From NCBI GenBank assembly GCA_003560215.1, contig PWIY01000358.1, positions 1 through 7,113 of the forward strand: DNA of 7,113 nt, written 5' to 3'. Position numbers and translations under genes: made by a program. The notes under the pieces are model-generated. The model was not told where the DNA came from. It was given only the letters and a program-made list of their open reading frames with translations, and did not search any database. Source of the stretch: Bacteroidales bacterium. GTDB lineage: Bacteria; Bacteroidota; Bacteroidia; Bacteroidales; UBA7960. This document shows positions 5,686 through 7,113 of this stretch, piece by piece; the stretch's first letter is position 1, and each line of letters opens with the position of its first letter.

Positions 5686-7113
5686 ATGACACCGATCAAA
5701 ACAATATTTCTCCTGGTGCTTCTGGCGCTTGTCTGGAATGGGCTCAGGGCGCAAACCGACGACTCTGCCGGTGATCAGCCACCTTGTTTCGAGCCGCGCT
5801 TGCGGCTTGACCTGGCAGATACCATATTTGCAAGTCATGTCGATGTTCATATCAGGGAAATCATCCTGGATGGAAACAGGCTGACACGCGACCGGATCAT
5901 TCACAGGGAACTGCTTTTTCAGCCCGGAGACAGTCTTCCGGCCCAGAAATTCGGCCGGCGCCTTGAGGCAGGAAGGCTGAACCTGATGAATACGGCTCTT
6001 TTTAATTTTGTGGAAACCGAGGTTGATCATTCCGGTTTCCCGGACCTGGTGGTCACCTATAGTTTCGTGGAAAGGTGGAATATCTGGCCGGTTCCGGTCT
6101 TTGAGCTTGATGAACCCAACCTGAATCAATGGCTGGAAGATCCTTCTTTCTCCAAATTCAATTACGGCATCCGTGCAGTCGCCACCAACCTTACAGGGCG
6201 CAATGAGCGATTTCAGCTTCAGGCCAAAATGGGCAACGTGCAGAGTTTCAATCTTTTACTTTACACCCCTTACATCAACCGGGATCAAACCATCGGTCTG
6301 GGATTCCGCTACGGCATGAACAGAACCAGGGAACGCGCCTATTCAACCGTCAACAATGAACGGCAATTCCTCCGCCTCGACAACGGCTATGTGGCAAACG
6401 AGTACTTCGTAGCCGTCCACACAAACATCCGTCCCAAATTATACAACAATCACCGTTTTGCATTGGGCTATCATTATCACCAGTATTCAGACACCCTTCT
6501 GACACTTAACCCCCGGTTCGGGCCGGGTGGCCGAAACGAGTTTTCCTTTTTCAGCGCCAGCTATGAGTTCAGCCGCGACCGCAGAGACATTGTGGCGTAT
6601 CCTCTTGACGGGTTTTTTTATAAGGTGGGGGTTGAAAGAAAGGGTTTCGGACTGCTCAGCGATGAAAACATGGATGTTACCTCGCTGGAAGCAGAAGTTC
6701 AGCAATACATCGGCATTGCGCCGAGGTGGTACACCGCCTGGAGTGCAAAAGTTAAATGGAGCGAAGGCAGCACCCTTTCATATTTCGACCAGGAAGGACT
6801 TGGTTACCTGCACTCACTCGTTCGTGGGTATGAAAACTACATCATTGACGGACACCGTTATTTCGTTCTCAAATCAAACCTCAAGTACGAACTCATCCCT
6901 CAACAGGTCATACAACTGCCATTCATTCCTTCAGAAAAATTTTCACTGATCCACTATGCCCTTTATGCCAACTTCTTTGTGGATGCAGGTTTTCTGACAG
7001 ACAAGCTGTTCAGTGAAAACAACCCGTTTTCAAATGAATGGCTCGGTGGCGCAGGCTTTGGCCTTGACCTGGTTACCTACTACGACAATGTATTTCGCAC
7101 CGAGTTTACCATG
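5686..7113 (+). CDS. Single-POTRA Omp85-family outer-membrane protein (3'-partial)
   Basis: The frame runs open from the ATG at 5686 to the right edge (476 codons seen). A signal peptide is clear: Lys5, hydrophobic residues 7-17, probable cleavage after LRA at 22. Residues about 53-131 fit one POTRA domain (VDVHIREIILDGNRLTRDRI, then ELLFQPGD, LMNTALFNFVET and LVVTYSFVERW). From about residue 145 the sequence alternates aromatic, polar and glycine residues like beta-barrel strands. VRGY at residues 379-382 is the conserved Omp85 loop-6 motif, followed by YFVLKSNLKYEL. It should insert in the outer membrane and act in protein insertion, assembly or transport, like BamA, TamA or FhaC. One POTRA instead of BamA's usual five argues against it being the essential BamA. 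The start lies 13 nt after the CBS gene with no obvious Shine-Dalgarno sequence. The last few strands are outside the window. Confidence 0.88.
   Translation, partial: MTPIKTIFLLVLLALVWNGLRAQTDDSAGDQPPCFEPRLRLDLADTIFASHVDVHIREIILDGNRLTRDRIIHRELLFQPGDSLPAQKFGRRLEAGRLNLMNTALFNFVETEVDHSGFPDLVVTYSFVERWNIWPVPVFELDEPNLNQWLEDPSFSKFNYGIRAVATNLTGRNERFQLQAKMGNVQSFNLLLYTPYINRDQTIGLGFRYGMNRTRERAYSTVNNERQFLRLDNGYVANEYFVAVHTNIRPKLYNNHRFALGYHYHQYSDTLLTLNPRFGPGGRNEFSFFSASYEFSRDRRDIVAYPLDGFFYKVGVERKGFGLLSDENMDVTSLEAEVQQYIGIAPRWYTAWSAKVKWSEGSTLSYFDQEGLGYLHSLVRGYENYIIDGHRYFVLKSNLKYELIPQQVIQLPFIPSEKFSLIHYALYANFFVDAGFLTDKLFSENNPFSNEWLGGAGFGLDLVTYYDNVFRTEFTM

Noticed and set aside
5629..6129. Minus-strand open frame of 166 codons
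   Set aside because: It is antisense to the CBS gene end and the Omp85 gene start, both of which have clear family motifs.
6527..6949. Plus-strand open frame of 140 codons
   Set aside because: It is a shifted frame within the Omp85 gene, whose own frame runs through without a break and contains the VRGY motif.

Overview
The window looks like chromosomal DNA from a member of the Bacteroidota, probably an environmental Bacteroidales-like lineage. The evidence is the protein types: a Bacteroidota-style PdxJ carrying the LVPDPPDALTSNAGWD segment, a TolC with the QSVWSLERCIDYAL start, a CBS-ACT protein divergent from pdxJ, and a small Omp85 protein. Shine-Dalgarno signals are mostly weak or absent, and one exact TAnnTTTG element of the Bacteroidota -7 type is visible. 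The exact taxon cannot be read from the sequence.

Layout. (1) 1-1046 (+): the C-terminal part of an NtrB/NtrY-like sensor histidine kinase whose start lies off the left edge. (2) 1047-1618: a 572-bp non-coding stretch. It holds three imperfect 65-bp tandem copies that begin inside the kinase's last codons, two palindromes, a near-consensus sigma-54-type promoter and two leader hairpins. (3) 1619-2983 (+): a TolC-family outer-membrane efflux protein. (4) 3036-3824 (-): a YbfF/ABHD11-like alpha/beta hydrolase, convergent with tolC. (5) 3825-4222: a repeat block made of three short 'hairpin + ATGTTA' repeats and, directly abutting them, a 302-bp array of 43 phased pyrimidine-rich heptamers. (6) 4202-4930 (-): pdxJ, whose stop codon and last few codons lie inside the heptamer array. 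(7) 5007-5672 (+): a CBS-CBS-ACT-like protein, divergent from pdxJ, followed after 13 nt by (8) 5686-7113 (+): a single-POTRA Omp85 (BamA/TamA-like) outer-membrane protein that runs off the right edge.

How the parts may work together. In Bacteroidota, NtrB-like kinases next to TolC genes often sit in exporter clusters with a sigma-54-dependent regulator. The palindromes and the TGG-N..-TTGG element upstream of tolC fit that picture, although the regulator itself is not in the window. The hydrolase and pdxJ read in the same direction but are separated by the repeat block, so co-transcription is uncertain. The CBS and Omp85 genes form a likely two-gene unit.

The least explained material is the repeat block at 3825-4222: a strictly phased heptamer array that supplies the end of pdxJ on one side and touches palindromic repeats on the other, while those repeats supply alternative in-frame ATGs for the hydrolase. 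No defence system, CRISPR array, rRNA, tRNA or intact mobile element was found.
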